Below are positions 1 to 6,984 of a stretch of DNA of 21,711 nt, one piece after another. A model generated the notes under the pieces. It was not told the origin of the DNA, made no database searches, and saw nothing but the letters and a program-made list of their open reading frames with translations. Made by a program: the position numbers and the translations under genes. Where the stretch lies: positions 1-21,711 of the forward strand of contig SBFY01000158.1 in the NCBI GenBank assembly GCA_006227085.1, in the 5' to 3' direction. The DNA comes from Gammaproteobacteria bacterium (GTDB taxonomy: Bacteria > Pseudomonadota > Gammaproteobacteria > Pseudomonadales > M0112). Position 1 is the stretch's first letter; every line of letters begins with the position of its first letter.

Positions 1-93
1 TGCGCCGGTGGCTGTGTGTGAATTGAAATCGCAGTATGGGCACTTGCGCACACACCAGGGAATGTGGATGTACAACGATAGCGGGATAGCCAT
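1..93 (-). CDS. hemW: HemW heme chaperone, N-terminal 31 codons (cut by window edge)
   Basis: The minus strand from the ATG at 93 stays open to the left edge and encodes 31 residues. The core IHIPWCVRKCPYCDFNSH has the CX3CX2C radical-SAM iron-sulfur motif (Cys14, Cys18, Cys21) preceded by the IHIPWC signature of HemW (formerly called oxygen-independent coproporphyrinogen oxidase-like). Family knowledge: HemW is a SAM-binding 4Fe-4S protein that carries and inserts heme in respiratory enzymes; it is not the true HemN. The start lies 5 nt after the TM2 gene's stop and no strong Shine-Dalgarno is visible, so translational coupling is likely. rdgB is followed by hemW in Pseudomonas, which supports the call. 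HemN itself is less likely because its signature around the cysteines differs. Only the first part is visible, so integrity of the rest is unknown. Confidence 0.9.
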   Translation of the reverse strand, partial: MAIPLSLYIHIPWCVRKCPYCDFNSHTATGA

Positions 94-98
94 GGGGA

Positions 99-491
99 TC
101 AGCGGCTGTTGATATCGTGGACCTGCCCATTCAGGGTCCAGTAGTCATACAGGTAGCCGATGCCGCACAAACCCAGGGTGCACAAATACAGCAACCCGGT
201 GAACCATTTGCCAAGATAGAAACGGTGCACACCAAATACGCCGAGGAAGGTCAGCAGGATCCAGGCGATGGTGTAGTCAGCAGCGCCAGGTGCATAGATG
301 CGTGCGGCCCGGCGATTCATCGCAGGAATCAGGAACAGGTCGATCAACCAGCCGATGCCCAGCAAACCCAAGGTGAAAAACCATAAGGTACCGGTCACCG
401 GTTTGCCGAAATAGAAGCGGTGCGAGCCGGTGAAACCGAAAATCCAGAGGATGTAGCCAACACTTTTCAGGTGCGTGTTTGTGCTGTTCAT
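99..491 (-). CDS. Membrane protein with two tandem TM2 domains
   Basis: The 130-residue product contains two copies of the TM2 unit, roughly residues 9-55 and 73-119. Each copy has a hydrophobic helix, a short loop with the signature GSHRFYFGK (first) or GVHRFYLGK (second), and a second helix with a TLGL[LC]GIG[WY]L motif. Four membrane segments and a small inner-membrane protein are therefore expected. A basic stretch (NRRAAR) joins the halves. TM2 domains are widespread in bacteria and their biochemical role is not established. The start codon forms a TGATG junction with the rdgB stop, and hemW begins 5 nt downstream, so it is co-transcribed with both. It sits between rdgB and hemW, which are adjacent in Pseudomonas. 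I infer no specific function beyond a membrane role. Confidence 0.85.
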   Translation of the reverse strand: MNSTNTHLKSVGYILWIFGFTGSHRFYFGKPVTGTLWFFTLGLLGIGWLIDLFLIPAMNRRAARIYAPGAADYTIAWILLTFLGVFGVHRFYLGKWFTGLLYLCTLGLCGIGYLYDYWTLNGQVHDINSR

Positions 492-1096
492 CAGGAATCC
501 CTGTCGGTTGTGGGCAGCCGCTCCAGCAATGCTTGCAAGGCTTGCCCGCGATGGCTGAGCCGGTTCTTGGTGGCACTGTCGAGTTCGGCGGCGGTTTTAC
601 CCAAGGCATCGAAATACATCAGCGGGTCATAACCAAAACCGCCATTACCCCGCGGCGCATCAAGGATACGCCCATGCCACAGGCCTTCACACAGGATGGG
701 CGCTGGATCATTTGCATGGCGGACGAATACAAGTGCACAGTGGTAATGCGCCTGTCGTTGCGAGGCCGGCAAGCCTGCCAGTTTTTGCAGCAGCAAGGCA
801 TTGTTGTCAGCGTCGCTGGCATGCGGCCCGGCAAAACGCGCCGAGTAAATGCCGGGCGCGCCATCCAGGGCGTCGACCACGATGCCGGAATCATCTGCAA
901 TAGCGGGAAGGCCAGAAGCCGCTGCTGCATGACGGGCCTTGATCAGGGCATTTTCGATAAAGGACAGGCCCGTTTCTTCAGCCTGCACAGGGGTAAATGC
1001 TGACAAGGGATGCACGGTGAAACCGGTGGGTGCCAGCATGGCGTCCAGCTCGCGTACTTTGCCGGCATTATTGCTGGCGAGAACAAGCTGTTTCAT
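491..1096 (-). CDS. rdgB: RdgB/HAM1 family dITP/XTP pyrophosphatase
   Basis: The 201-residue product has the complete Ham1 fold signatures: SNNAGK at residues 8-13 for nucleotide phosphate binding, Glu48 and the DDSG motif at 68-71 that supplies the metal ligand and general base, FGYDP at 154-158, and SHRGQAL at 181-187 for purine recognition. The enzyme hydrolyses dITP, ITP and XTP to the monophosphate plus pyrophosphate, keeping deaminated purines out of DNA and RNA in the cytoplasm. Its ATG overlaps the stop of the upstream DUF4426 gene by four bases (ATGA), and its stop overlaps the TM2 gene start by one base (TGATG). It is therefore translated as part of the long minus-strand operon. Length is normal for the family. 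Confidence 0.96.
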   Translation of the reverse strand: MKQLVLASNNAGKVRELDAMLAPTGFTVHPLSAFTPVQAEETGLSFIENALIKARHAAAASGLPAIADDSGIVVDALDGAPGIYSARFAGPHASDADNNALLLQKLAGLPASQRQAHYHCALVFVRHANDPAPILCEGLWHGRILDAPRGNGGFGYDPLMYFDALGKTAAELDSATKNRLSHRGQALQALLERLPTTDRDS

Positions 1097-1530
1097 TCAG
1101 CGGGCTCGAAACGTTTTTCGAAGCGCAGGCTGAGTGGCCGGTTGCTGCCTTCCGGTGTGATGCGGATGTCGAAAATCCAGCGCTCGTTGCTGTTGAAACG
1201 GAACTCGCTGATAAAGTAATGCGCCGTTTGTTCCTGGATGGGCTTGAACGCGATCTCATGACGCTGGATCAGGTCCGTGCGGGTGCCGCTGATGCTGGCA
1301 GGCAAGCCGCCCGCCAGGGGGTTTTCCCGATCCGTCACAGCGATGGTGAGCAAGGCGCGATCATCGGCACGCACGACGCCGTATGCCTGTGCCACTTCCG
1401 GCTGCAGGAAGGCTGTCGGGAACACTGAGTAATGCACCTCGTAGTCACCGAATACCTGGCTGGTATCGGCATGGGCGATCGCAGCAAGCCAAAGCATCGC
1501 TGCAACCCAAAGAGGTTTAACGACTGACAT
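1093..1530 (-). CDS. Secreted DUF4426 family protein
   Basis: From the chosen ATG at 1530 the product is 145 residues. It begins with a clear signal peptide: a lysine near the N-terminus, a hydrophobic stretch (LWVAAMLWLAAIA) and a likely cleavage after AHA, residue 21. The mature part contains FGDYEVHYSVFPTAFLQPEVA, then a beta-rich sequence ending at RFEKRFEP. This matches the DUF4426 family, which is found beside metW and rdgB in many gammaproteobacteria and has no established function. The frame is open further upstream to an ATG at 1641, but that would place a non-hydrophobic tail before the signal peptide. The start at 1530 overlaps the metW 3' end by 14 nt. A periplasmic location is inferred. 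Confidence 0.88.
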   Translation of the reverse strand: MSVVKPLWVAAMLWLAAIAHADTSQVFGDYEVHYSVFPTAFLQPEVAQAYGVVRADDRALLTIAVTDRENPLAGGLPASISGTRTDLIQRHEIAFKPIQEQTAHYFISEFRFNSNERWIFDIRITPEGSNRPLSLRFEKRFEPAE

Positions 1531-2107
1531 GGTAAACCGCCGTGGCTGCGAACAGGTTAGGTAACAGATTGGTGAGCGCACCACTGTGATCGTGCTGGTT
1601 GAGCACCACACGATGCAGGATGCGGATGCCCTTTTCTGCACACAGGGCTTCGAAATCCTTCACCGTGCACAGGTGGATGTTCGGGGTGTTATACCACTGG
1701 TGGGGCAAGGCAGTGGATACTGGCATGCGCCCTCCCAAGGCAACGCTCAATCTCGCCGGCCAATGACCAAAGTTCGGGAACACGATGATGCATTCGCGGC
1801 CTACCCGCAGCATTTCTTCGAGCAGCAGGTCAGGGCGGCGCATGGCTTGCAGGGCCTGCATCATGATTACCGTATCGAAGCTGTTATCAAGGAAGTTGTG
1901 CAAGCCACGATCAAGGTTGTGTTCAATGACGGACACGCCATTACGGATACAGGCGGTGATTCGTTCGTTGTCAATTTCCACGCCCATCCCTTGTATCCCG
2001 CGCGTGTCAATCAAATGCCGCAATAGCGCGCCATCACCGCAGCCCAGGTCCAGTACGCGGCTTTGGGGTGCAACCCACTGGCTTAATTGTTCGAAGTCAA
2101 CACGCAT
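1517..2107 (-). CDS. metW: MetW methionine biosynthesis protein (SAM-dependent methyltransferase fold)
   Basis: The 196-residue protein starts MRVDFEQLSQWV and has a class I methyltransferase motif I, VLDLGCGDG, at residues 18-26. Further along come an acidic post-motif (GVEIDNE) and a typical MetW stretch (FPNFGHWPARLS). MetW is encoded next to metX in most proteobacteria that use the MetX-type homoserine acyltransferase, and it is known to be needed with MetX for homoserine acylation. Here its ATG overlaps the metX stop by one base (TGATG), so the two are translationally coupled. This agrees with a partner or activator role rather than a free-standing methyltransferase. Length is family-typical. 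Confidence 0.95.
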   Translation of the reverse strand: MRVDFEQLSQWVAPQSRVLDLGCGDGALLRHLIDTRGIQGMGVEIDNERITACIRNGVSVIEHNLDRGLHNFLDNSFDTVIMMQALQAMRRPDLLLEEMLRVGRECIIVFPNFGHWPARLSVALGGRMPVSTALPHQWYNTPNIHLCTVKDFEALCAEKGIRILHRVVLNQHDHSGALTNLLPNLFAATAVYHVSR

Positions 2108-3261
2108 CAGCGAAACCCCTCATCCGCAATGCGCTGCATGTAAGCGCTGAACACTTCCAGGTAGCGCGGGATGTGCAGCAGGAAGGCATCATGGCCTTGA
2201 TTGGCTTCAATGTCGGCATAGCACACTTCACGGCCGGCACCGACCAGTGCATTGACGATTTCCTGCGAGCGTTCAGGGGCAAAGCGCCAGTCGCTGGAAA
2301 AGGAAATCACCAAAAATCTTGCCAGGCTTTTTTTGAAGGCTTCAATCGGGTTGTCATTGTATTCGCGTGCAAGGTCAAAATAATCCAGTGCCTTGGTCAT
2401 CAGCAAATACGTGTTGGCATCAAAGGCTTCCGAAAACACATCGCCCTGATAGCGCAAGTAACTTTCCACTTCGAATTCCACCGCCGCATCAATGCCGCGC
2501 TCGAAGGTACCCGTGCGCAAGGAACGGCCAAACTTGTCACGCATGGCATCGTTCGACAAATAGGTGGTGTGTCCTACCATGCGGGCAATTGCCAGGCCGG
2601 TTTTGGGCGAAGTGCCGTGCTCGAGGTAATGGCCATCGAAGAATTGCGGGTCAGTCATGATGGCGCGCCGGGCAATTTCATTGAACGCGATGTTTTGCGC
2701 TGTCAGCTTCATCGCCGACGCAATCACGATCGCATGCGCGACGCGCTCGGGATGTTCCAGTGCCCAGCGCATCACCTGCATGCCGCCCAGGCTGCCGCCG
2801 ACGATGGCGGCAAAACGCTGGATGCCAAGGTTGTCAGCGAGGCGGGATTGTGTCTCCACCCAGTCGCGCACACGCAGGGTCGGGAAATCACCGCCCCAGG
2901 GTTTGCCGGTTTCCGGATTGATGCTGGCGGGTCCGGTAGAGCCGTGACAGCCGCCGAGATTATTCGGGCAGACAACAAAGAAACGGTTGGTGTCGATCGG
3001 TTTGCCGGGGCCAATGCAGGTATCCCACCAGCCGGGCTTGCGATCATCAGCGTTGTGGTAACCGGCGGCATGGTGATTGCCGGAAAGTGCATGGCAGATC
3101 AGGACGGCATTGGAGCGATCAGCATTCAATGTGCCGTAGGTTTCATACATCAGCTGGTAGCGATCAAGCGTGCGCCCACAGGCCAGCGTGACGGGCTCGT
3201 CGAAGGCCATGCATTGTGGTGTGACCAGGCCGACCGAGTCGGCGGGAAAGGCGTCAGGCAT
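2107..3261 (-). CDS. metX: MetX homoserine O-acyltransferase (probably O-succinyltransferase)
   Basis: From the ATG at 3261 the protein is 384 residues, an alpha/beta-hydrolase-fold acyltransferase. The nucleophile elbow GGSLGGMQ places the catalytic serine at 157. The other triad members are Asp324 in SSDWRF and His357 in QGHDAF; NNLGGCHGSTGP lies at 100-111. It acylates homoserine, the first committed step of methionine synthesis. The Trp-Arg after the catalytic Asp resembles the pseudomonad enzymes classed as succinyl-CoA-specific, so I favour succinyltransferase over acetyltransferase, but this is from memory. In-frame ATGs at 3279 and 3321 exist. I chose 3261 because it puts the serine at the usual 157 and follows a GGAG 12 nt upstream. 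The stop overlaps metW. Confidence 0.95.
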   Translation of the reverse strand: MPDAFPADSVGLVTPQCMAFDEPVTLACGRTLDRYQLMYETYGTLNADRSNAVLICHALSGNHHAAGYHNADDRKPGWWDTCIGPGKPIDTNRFFVVCPNNLGGCHGSTGPASINPETGKPWGGDFPTLRVRDWVETQSRLADNLGIQRFAAIVGGSLGGMQVMRWALEHPERVAHAIVIASAMKLTAQNIAFNEIARRAIMTDPQFFDGHYLEHGTSPKTGLAIARMVGHTTYLSNDAMRDKFGRSLRTGTFERGIDAAVEFEVESYLRYQGDVFSEAFDANTYLLMTKALDYFDLAREYNDNPIEAFKKSLARFLVISFSSDWRFAPERSQEIVNALVGAGREVCYADIEANQGHDAFLLHIPRYLEVFSAYMQRIADEGFR

Positions 3262-3298
3262 CAGGATGGGCGGCTCCATGCAATGGCTTGGCAGTCTA

Positions 3299-3334
3299 AA
3301 CAGCGCCTTGCAGGGGCGCAAGGCAGGCGCTGTT
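3299..3334 (-). terminator. Hairpin between yggU and metX (weak terminator or attenuator)
   Basis: AACAGCG (3299-3305) pairs with CGCTGTT (3328-3334), and inside it CCTTGC (3306-3311) pairs with GCAAGG (3318-3323) around a 6-nt loop, leaving a 4-nt bulge. In the minus direction the hairpin begins on the last base of the yggU stop and is followed by only TTT. That makes it a weak terminator, an attenuator or an RNA-stability element. No promoter is apparent between it and metX. Confidence 0.5.
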
Positions 3335-3621
3335 CAGCGATCAGGAATGCCCAGCCCCGGCGGCAGTTGTTGTGGCTGTTCGATGCGAACGGTTTTGCTG
3401 CGGCCCTGTTCGCCCCGCAGCAGCTGCACCCGCTTTTGTGGCACACCGAAGGCCTTGGCCAGGAACCGCAGCAGTTGCTGGTTGGCTTCGCCATCCACCG
3501 GTGGTGCGGTGATACGGATCTTGATGGCGCCATCCAGCAGGCCTGCAAATTCGTCACGGCTGGCACGAGGCTGGATGCGGCAATCCAGCAGCAGGCAATC
3601 GCCATCCCATCGTGCGGTCAT
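3334..3621 (-). CDS. yggU: YggU / DUF167 family protein
   Basis: The 95-residue product matches DUF167. It has an N-terminal strand set (DCRIQPRASRDEFAGL), then IKIRITAPPVDGEANQQLL with the GEAN signature at the start of the main helix, then FLAKAFGVPQKRVQLLRGEQGRSK. Family members are small alpha/beta proteins of unknown biochemical role, usually paired with yggT, as here, where only 11 nt separate the two genes. The stop codon at 3334 is also the foot of a hairpin, so this gene may end the upper part of the operon. The name yggU is used by synteny and family; no function is claimed. Confidence 0.88.
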   Translation of the reverse strand: MTARWDGDCLLLDCRIQPRASRDEFAGLLDGAIKIRITAPPVDGEANQQLLRFLAKAFGVPQKRVQLLRGEQGRSKTVRIEQPQQLPPGLGIPDR

Positions 3622-3632
3622 TTACCGTTGCC

Positions 3633-4214
3633 TTAATAAAAGCCGGGAACCAGTACCGACACCAGGCCAATGGACGCTGCGGCATGCTTCAGCACGATGG
3701 TGAGGATGTTGATACCGATAAACAGGAAAATCGGCGAGATATCGAGGCCGCCGAGAGGCGGGATGATTTTGCGCAAGGGCGCCATCACGGGCTCACACAG
3801 CTGCCAGACCAGCAAGGCGGCCGGATGGCGGCTGTAGGGGGCAACCCAGCTCAGGATGATCATCACGATCAGCAGTACGAAGTAAACATGCACCAGCAAG
3901 GAAGCCAGCCCGACCAGTGACCACAGCAACACGGACACGATGGGCAGCACCCCGTAATTAATGACACAGAGCAGGCTGACGGCGATCACCTCGATGACGA
4001 CCAGTAGCAGGATGGTGGCGGTATCCATGCGCCCCAGTGGAGGCAGGATCCGTCGCAGCGGCCCGACCAGCGGATGGGTGGCTTTCACCACGAACTGTGA
4101 GATCGGGTTGTAGAAATCAGCACGGCACCATTGCAGCAGCAGGCGCAATAACAGGCAGCCCAGGTACAGGGTCACGAGGGTGTGCAGCAGGTAATTGGCA
4201 ATCTGGATAAACAC
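3633..4214 (-). CDS. yggT: YggT family inner-membrane protein
   Basis: The 193-residue protein is strongly hydrophobic and is made of two related YGGT units. The first carries FYNPISQFVVKATHPLVGPLRRILPPLG near residues 35-60. The second carries YSRHPAALLVWQLCEPVMAP followed by RKIIPPLGGLDISPIF near residues 125-165. Each pairs a transmembrane helix with an amphipathic PL[RK]xIxPPLGxxD element and then another helix, giving about four to six membrane segments. Bacterial YggT has been linked to osmotic tolerance; plastid relatives (CCB3/YlmG) act in cytochrome or nucleoid biology. The gene starts 5 nt after proC, the usual proC-yggT pairing, so co-expression is near certain. The specific role is unknown. 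Confidence 0.93.
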   Translation of the reverse strand: MFIQIANYLLHTLVTLYLGCLLLRLLLQWCRADFYNPISQFVVKATHPLVGPLRRILPPLGRMDTATILLLVVIEVIAVSLLCVINYGVLPIVSVLLWSLVGLASLLVHVYFVLLIVMIILSWVAPYSRHPAALLVWQLCEPVMAPLRKIIPPLGGLDISPIFLFIGINILTIVLKHAAASIGLVSVLVPGFY

Positions 4215-4219
4215 GGTGC

Positions 4220-5041
4220 TTATTTCCCCAGCTGGTCGGCCAGTTCACGGGAGCGCTCGCAGGCTGCCATCAACGCCTTTTGGAAACTGTCGCGCAGGCC
4301 GGCGCTTTCCAGCACAGCCAGGGCACGCTCGGTGGTGCCGCCGGGCGAGGTCACATTGATGCGCAACTGCGTGGTGGATTCCGGGCTGCTGGCGGCCAGT
4401 TCGGCGGCGCCACGAGCCGTTTGCACGACCAGCTGGCGGGCATCGGCCGGACTCAGTCCCAGCTGCTCGGCGGCCGCTTGCATGGCTTCCATCACCAGGA
4501 AGAAGTAGGCAGGGCCACTGCCGGATACGGCCGTGACGGCATCCAGCAAACCTTCATCATCGGTCCACTGGGTCTGGCCAACGGCACCGAGAATGCGTTC
4601 GGCCTGCTCGCGCTGGGCCGGGGTAACGGCGGCATTGGCATAGAGCACGGTCATACCCAGACCGACCAGCGCTGGCGTATTCGGCATGCAGCGAACCACT
4701 GGTAGCGGCCCGGCCCATGCCGACAGGCTCTCCGCGCGGATGCCGGCAGCAATCGATATCAGCAATGGCTTATTAGATTCCAAAAGGCCTGAAACAGGAG
4801 TAAGCACTTGCTTCATGACTTGGGGCTTGACGGCCAAGACCACCGTGGAAGCGTGTTCCAGGGCGACGCTGTTGTCGATGGTAGTGGTCACACCGGTGGC
4901 GCGGGCCAGCTTGGCCAGGGACTCGGCATTGGGGTCGGCAGCAATGATGTTGACGGGGTCAAAGCCCTGCCGGACCAGGCCGCCAATAATGGCGGAAGCC
5001 ATGTTGCCGGCACCAATAAAAGCCAGTTGTGAAACGGTCAT
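4220..5041 (-). CDS. proC: Pyrroline-5-carboxylate reductase
   Basis: The 273-residue enzyme begins with a Rossmann dinucleotide-binding motif, FIGAGNMASAIIGG (residues 8-21). It continues with the VKPQ turn (71-74), RCMPNTPA (117-124) that shapes the substrate pocket, and the C-terminal dimerisation and proline-binding segment AVSGSGPAYFFL (171-182). It reduces 1-pyrroline-5-carboxylate to L-proline using NAD(P)H, the last step of proline synthesis in the cytoplasm. Its ATG overlaps the stop of yggS by four bases (ATGA), and yggT starts 5 nt after its stop. Length is exactly in the family range and no key residue is missing. Confidence 0.97.
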   Translation of the reverse strand: MTVSQLAFIGAGNMASAIIGGLVRQGFDPVNIIAADPNAESLAKLARATGVTTTIDNSVALEHASTVVLAVKPQVMKQVLTPVSGLLESNKPLLISIAAGIRAESLSAWAGPLPVVRCMPNTPALVGLGMTVLYANAAVTPAQREQAERILGAVGQTQWTDDEGLLDAVTAVSGSGPAYFFLVMEAMQAAAEQLGLSPADARQLVVQTARGAAELAASSPESTTQLRINVTSPGGTTERALAVLESAGLRDSFQKALMAACERSRELADQLGK

Positions 5042-5763
5042 GACATGCCCTTATCCGCTGGTGTCTGGGATGGTGTGGGGTTGCGCGGGCCGAACAGGGC
5101 GGTACCAATACGAATGATGGTGGCGCCTTCGGCAATGGCTGCATCGAGATCAGCCGACATACCCATCGACAGTGTATCGAGTTCCGGATGGGTTTTCTGC
5201 AGGCGGGACAGCAGCGCATGCATGGCATGGAAAGGAGCGCGCGGATCGCCACCGGGCGGGCATGGCGCAGGGATGGCCATCAGCCCGCGCAGGCGCACCC
5301 CGGGCAGCGGGGCGATGGCCTCGACCAGGGCCGGAACCGCTTCAGGGGCTACCCCGCCCTTGCTGGTCTCACCACTGATATTGACCTGCAGGCAGAGGTT
5401 GACCGGCGCCTTGCCGGCTGGCCGCTGCTCGCCCAGTCGCCGCGCCAGTTTCAGGGAATCAACACCGTGCACCCAGTCAAAATGGGTGGCCACAGGGCGG
5501 GTCTTATTGGATTGCAGCTGGCCGATGAAGTGCCATTCGATGGCCAAATCGGCTGATTGGGCTATCTTTTCCAATGCCTCCTGCAGGTAGTTCTCACCGA
5601 AAGCCCGCTGGCCTGCCGCAAACGCCTCGCGGATAGCGCTAGCCGGCTGGGTTTTGCTGACCGCCAGCAGCTGGACCCCGGTGCTTTGCCGGCCACTGCG
5701 CTGGCAGGCCTCATGGATGCGCTGCTGCACGGCGATGAGGTTTTGGGTGAAGGAGGTGCTCAT
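5038..5763 (-). CDS. yggS: YggS/PROSC family PLP homeostasis protein
   Basis: The 241-residue protein is a single-domain fold-type III PLP-binding protein. The Schiff-base lysine is Lys37 in LLAVSKTQPA. It is followed by FGENYLQEALEK, WHFIGQLQSNKTR, a VHGVDSLKLARRL segment and, near the C-terminus, LSMGMSADLDAAI and the phosphate-cradle IRIGTALFG. Family members bind PLP and buffer its supply rather than catalysing a reaction; loss disturbs amino-acid metabolism. It is the first gene of the minus-strand operon and overlaps proC by 4 nt. The frame is open to an ATG at 5865, but I chose 5763 because the conserved sequence starts there and the longer form would run across the promoter. Confidence 0.95.
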   Translation of the reverse strand: MSTSFTQNLIAVQQRIHEACQRSGRQSTGVQLLAVSKTQPASAIREAFAAGQRAFGENYLQEALEKIAQSADLAIEWHFIGQLQSNKTRPVATHFDWVHGVDSLKLARRLGEQRPAGKAPVNLCLQVNISGETSKGGVAPEAVPALVEAIAPLPGVRLRGLMAIPAPCPPGGDPRAPFHAMHALLSRLQKTHPELDTLSMGMSADLDAAIAEGATIIRIGTALFGPRNPTPSQTPADKGMS

Positions 5764-5818
5764 GCCCGATGTGCCCAGGGTTTGATGGAATGGGGGTGTA
5801 TTTTTATGCCCGAGGCGT

Positions 5819-5824
5819 ATTATA
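5819..5824 (-). promoter_or_regulatory. -10 element (TATAAT) for the yggS operon
   Basis: The minus strand carries a perfect TATAAT, 55 nt upstream of the yggS ATG in the divergent yggS-pilT gap. No good -35 hexamer lies 16-18 bp further upstream, where the sequence reads CGGTAA, GCGGTA or TGCGGT depending on spacing. The call therefore rests on the -10 alone. Confidence 0.5.
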
Positions 5825-5828
5825 GGGG

Positions 5829-5860
5829 CTGACAGACGCGTTACCGCAGTACGATATAAC
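5829..5860 (+). promoter_or_regulatory. Candidate sigma-70 promoter for pilT
   Basis: CTGACA at 5829-5834 resembles a -35 element. GATATAAC at 5853-5860 can supply a -10, either GATATA with an 18-bp spacer or TATAAC with a 20-bp spacer. It lies just upstream of the pilT Shine-Dalgarno GAGG (5875-5878) and overlaps the opposing yggS promoter zone, so the two could interfere with each other. Spacing is not ideal. Confidence 0.35.
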
Positions 5861-5885
5861 GACAATTTAGCTGTGAGGTTTTCCC

Positions 5886-6920
5886 ATGGATATTACCGAA
5901 CTGTTGGCCTTCAGCGCCAAGCAGGGTGCTTCTGACCTTCACCTGTCGGCAGGCTTGCCGCCGATGATCCGCGTGGACGGCGATGTGCGCCGGATTAACT
6001 TGCCGGCCATGGATCATAAAGACGTCCATGGGTTGATCTACGAGATCATGAACGACAAGCAGCGCAAGGACTATGAAGAATTCCTGGAGACTGACTTCTC
6101 GTTCGAGGTGCCCGGTGTGGCCCGTTTCCGGGTCAATGCCTTCAACCAGAACCGTGGTGCGGGTGCGGTATTCCGGACCATTCCGTCCAAGGTGCTGTCG
6201 ATGGAAGACCTGGGTATGGGGCAAGTGTTCAAGGACATTTCCATGACCCCGCGCGGCCTGGTACTGGTGACCGGCCCGACCGGTTCCGGCAAGTCGACCA
6301 CGCTGGCAGCGATGATTGACTACATCAATGACAACAAATACGAACACATCCTCACGATTGAGGATCCGATCGAGTTCGTGCACGAATCGAAGAAGTGCCT
6401 GGTAAACCAGCGCGAAGTGCATCGTGACACCCACGGCTTTAACGAAGCCTTGCGTTCAGCACTGCGGGAAGACCCCGACATCATCCTGGTGGGCGAGTTG
6501 CGTGACCTGGAAACGATCCGCCTGGCTCTGACCGCCGCTGAAACCGGTCACTTGGTGTTCGGTACCTTGCACACCACCTCGGCCGCCAAGACGATTGACC
6601 GTGTGGTTGACGTGTTCCCCGCAGAAGAGAAATCGATGGTGCGTTCGATGCTGTCGGAATCCCTGCAGGGCGTGATTTCACAAACGCTGCTCAAGAAAAG
6701 TGGTGGCGGACGTGTAGCCGCTCACGAAATCATGCGCGGTACGCCGGCGATCCGTAACCTGATCCGGGAAGACAAGATTGCGCAGATGTATTCCGCGATC
6801 CAGACCGGTGCGTCGGTGGGTATGCAGACCCTGGACCAGTGCCTCACCGATCTGGTGAACCGTCGACTGATTTCCAAGGAAGTGGCACGCGAAAAAGCCA
6901 AAGTGCCGGAAAACTTCTGA
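5886..6920 (+). CDS. pilT: PilT type IV pilus retraction ATPase
   Basis: The 344-residue secretion-type hexameric ATPase starts MDITELLAFSAKQGASDLHL. It has the PAS-like N-terminal domain, Walker A GPTGSGKST (130-138, Lys136), the Asp box around TIEDPIEF, the Walker B region EDPDIILVGELRD, the His box GHLVFGTLHTTSA, and the C-terminal AIRNLIRE motif (288-295) needed for retraction. It powers depolymerisation of pilin at the inner-membrane base of the pilus, giving twitching motility. Length and residue numbering match P. aeruginosa PilT. The ATG follows GAGG with 7-nt spacing. It is divergent from yggS and precedes pilU, from which a hairpin terminator separates it. Confidence 0.98.
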   Translation: MDITELLAFSAKQGASDLHLSAGLPPMIRVDGDVRRINLPAMDHKDVHGLIYEIMNDKQRKDYEEFLETDFSFEVPGVARFRVNAFNQNRGAGAVFRTIPSKVLSMEDLGMGQVFKDISMTPRGLVLVTGPTGSGKSTTLAAMIDYINDNKYEHILTIEDPIEFVHESKKCLVNQREVHRDTHGFNEALRSALREDPDIILVGELRDLETIRLALTAAETGHLVFGTLHTTSAAKTIDRVVDVFPAEEKSMVRSMLSESLQGVISQTLLKKSGGGRVAAHEIMRGTPAIRNLIREDKIAQMYSAIQTGASVGMQTLDQCLTDLVNRRLISKEVAREKAKVPENF

Positions 6921-6934
6921 TCACAACAATAACA

Positions 6935-6959
6935 AGCCCGGCATTCACCGGGCTTTTTG
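6935..6959 (+). terminator. Intrinsic terminator between pilT and pilU
   Basis: AAGCCCGG (6935-6942), a 6-nt loop CATTCA, and CCGGGCTT (6949-6956) form an 8-bp GC-rich stem running into a five-T stretch (6955-6959). This is a standard intrinsic terminator starting 14 nt after the pilT stop. Only about 25 nt remain before the pilU start, leaving no room for a promoter downstream of it. Confidence 0.8.
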
Positions 6960-6984
6960 CATGCATTGATTAAGGACAGCAACG

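Noticed and set aside
2068..3636. 522-codon plus-strand open frame opposite metX and yggU
   Set aside because: It has no recognisable domain and lies entirely over metX, yggU and part of metW, which carry complete catalytic motifs on the other strand.
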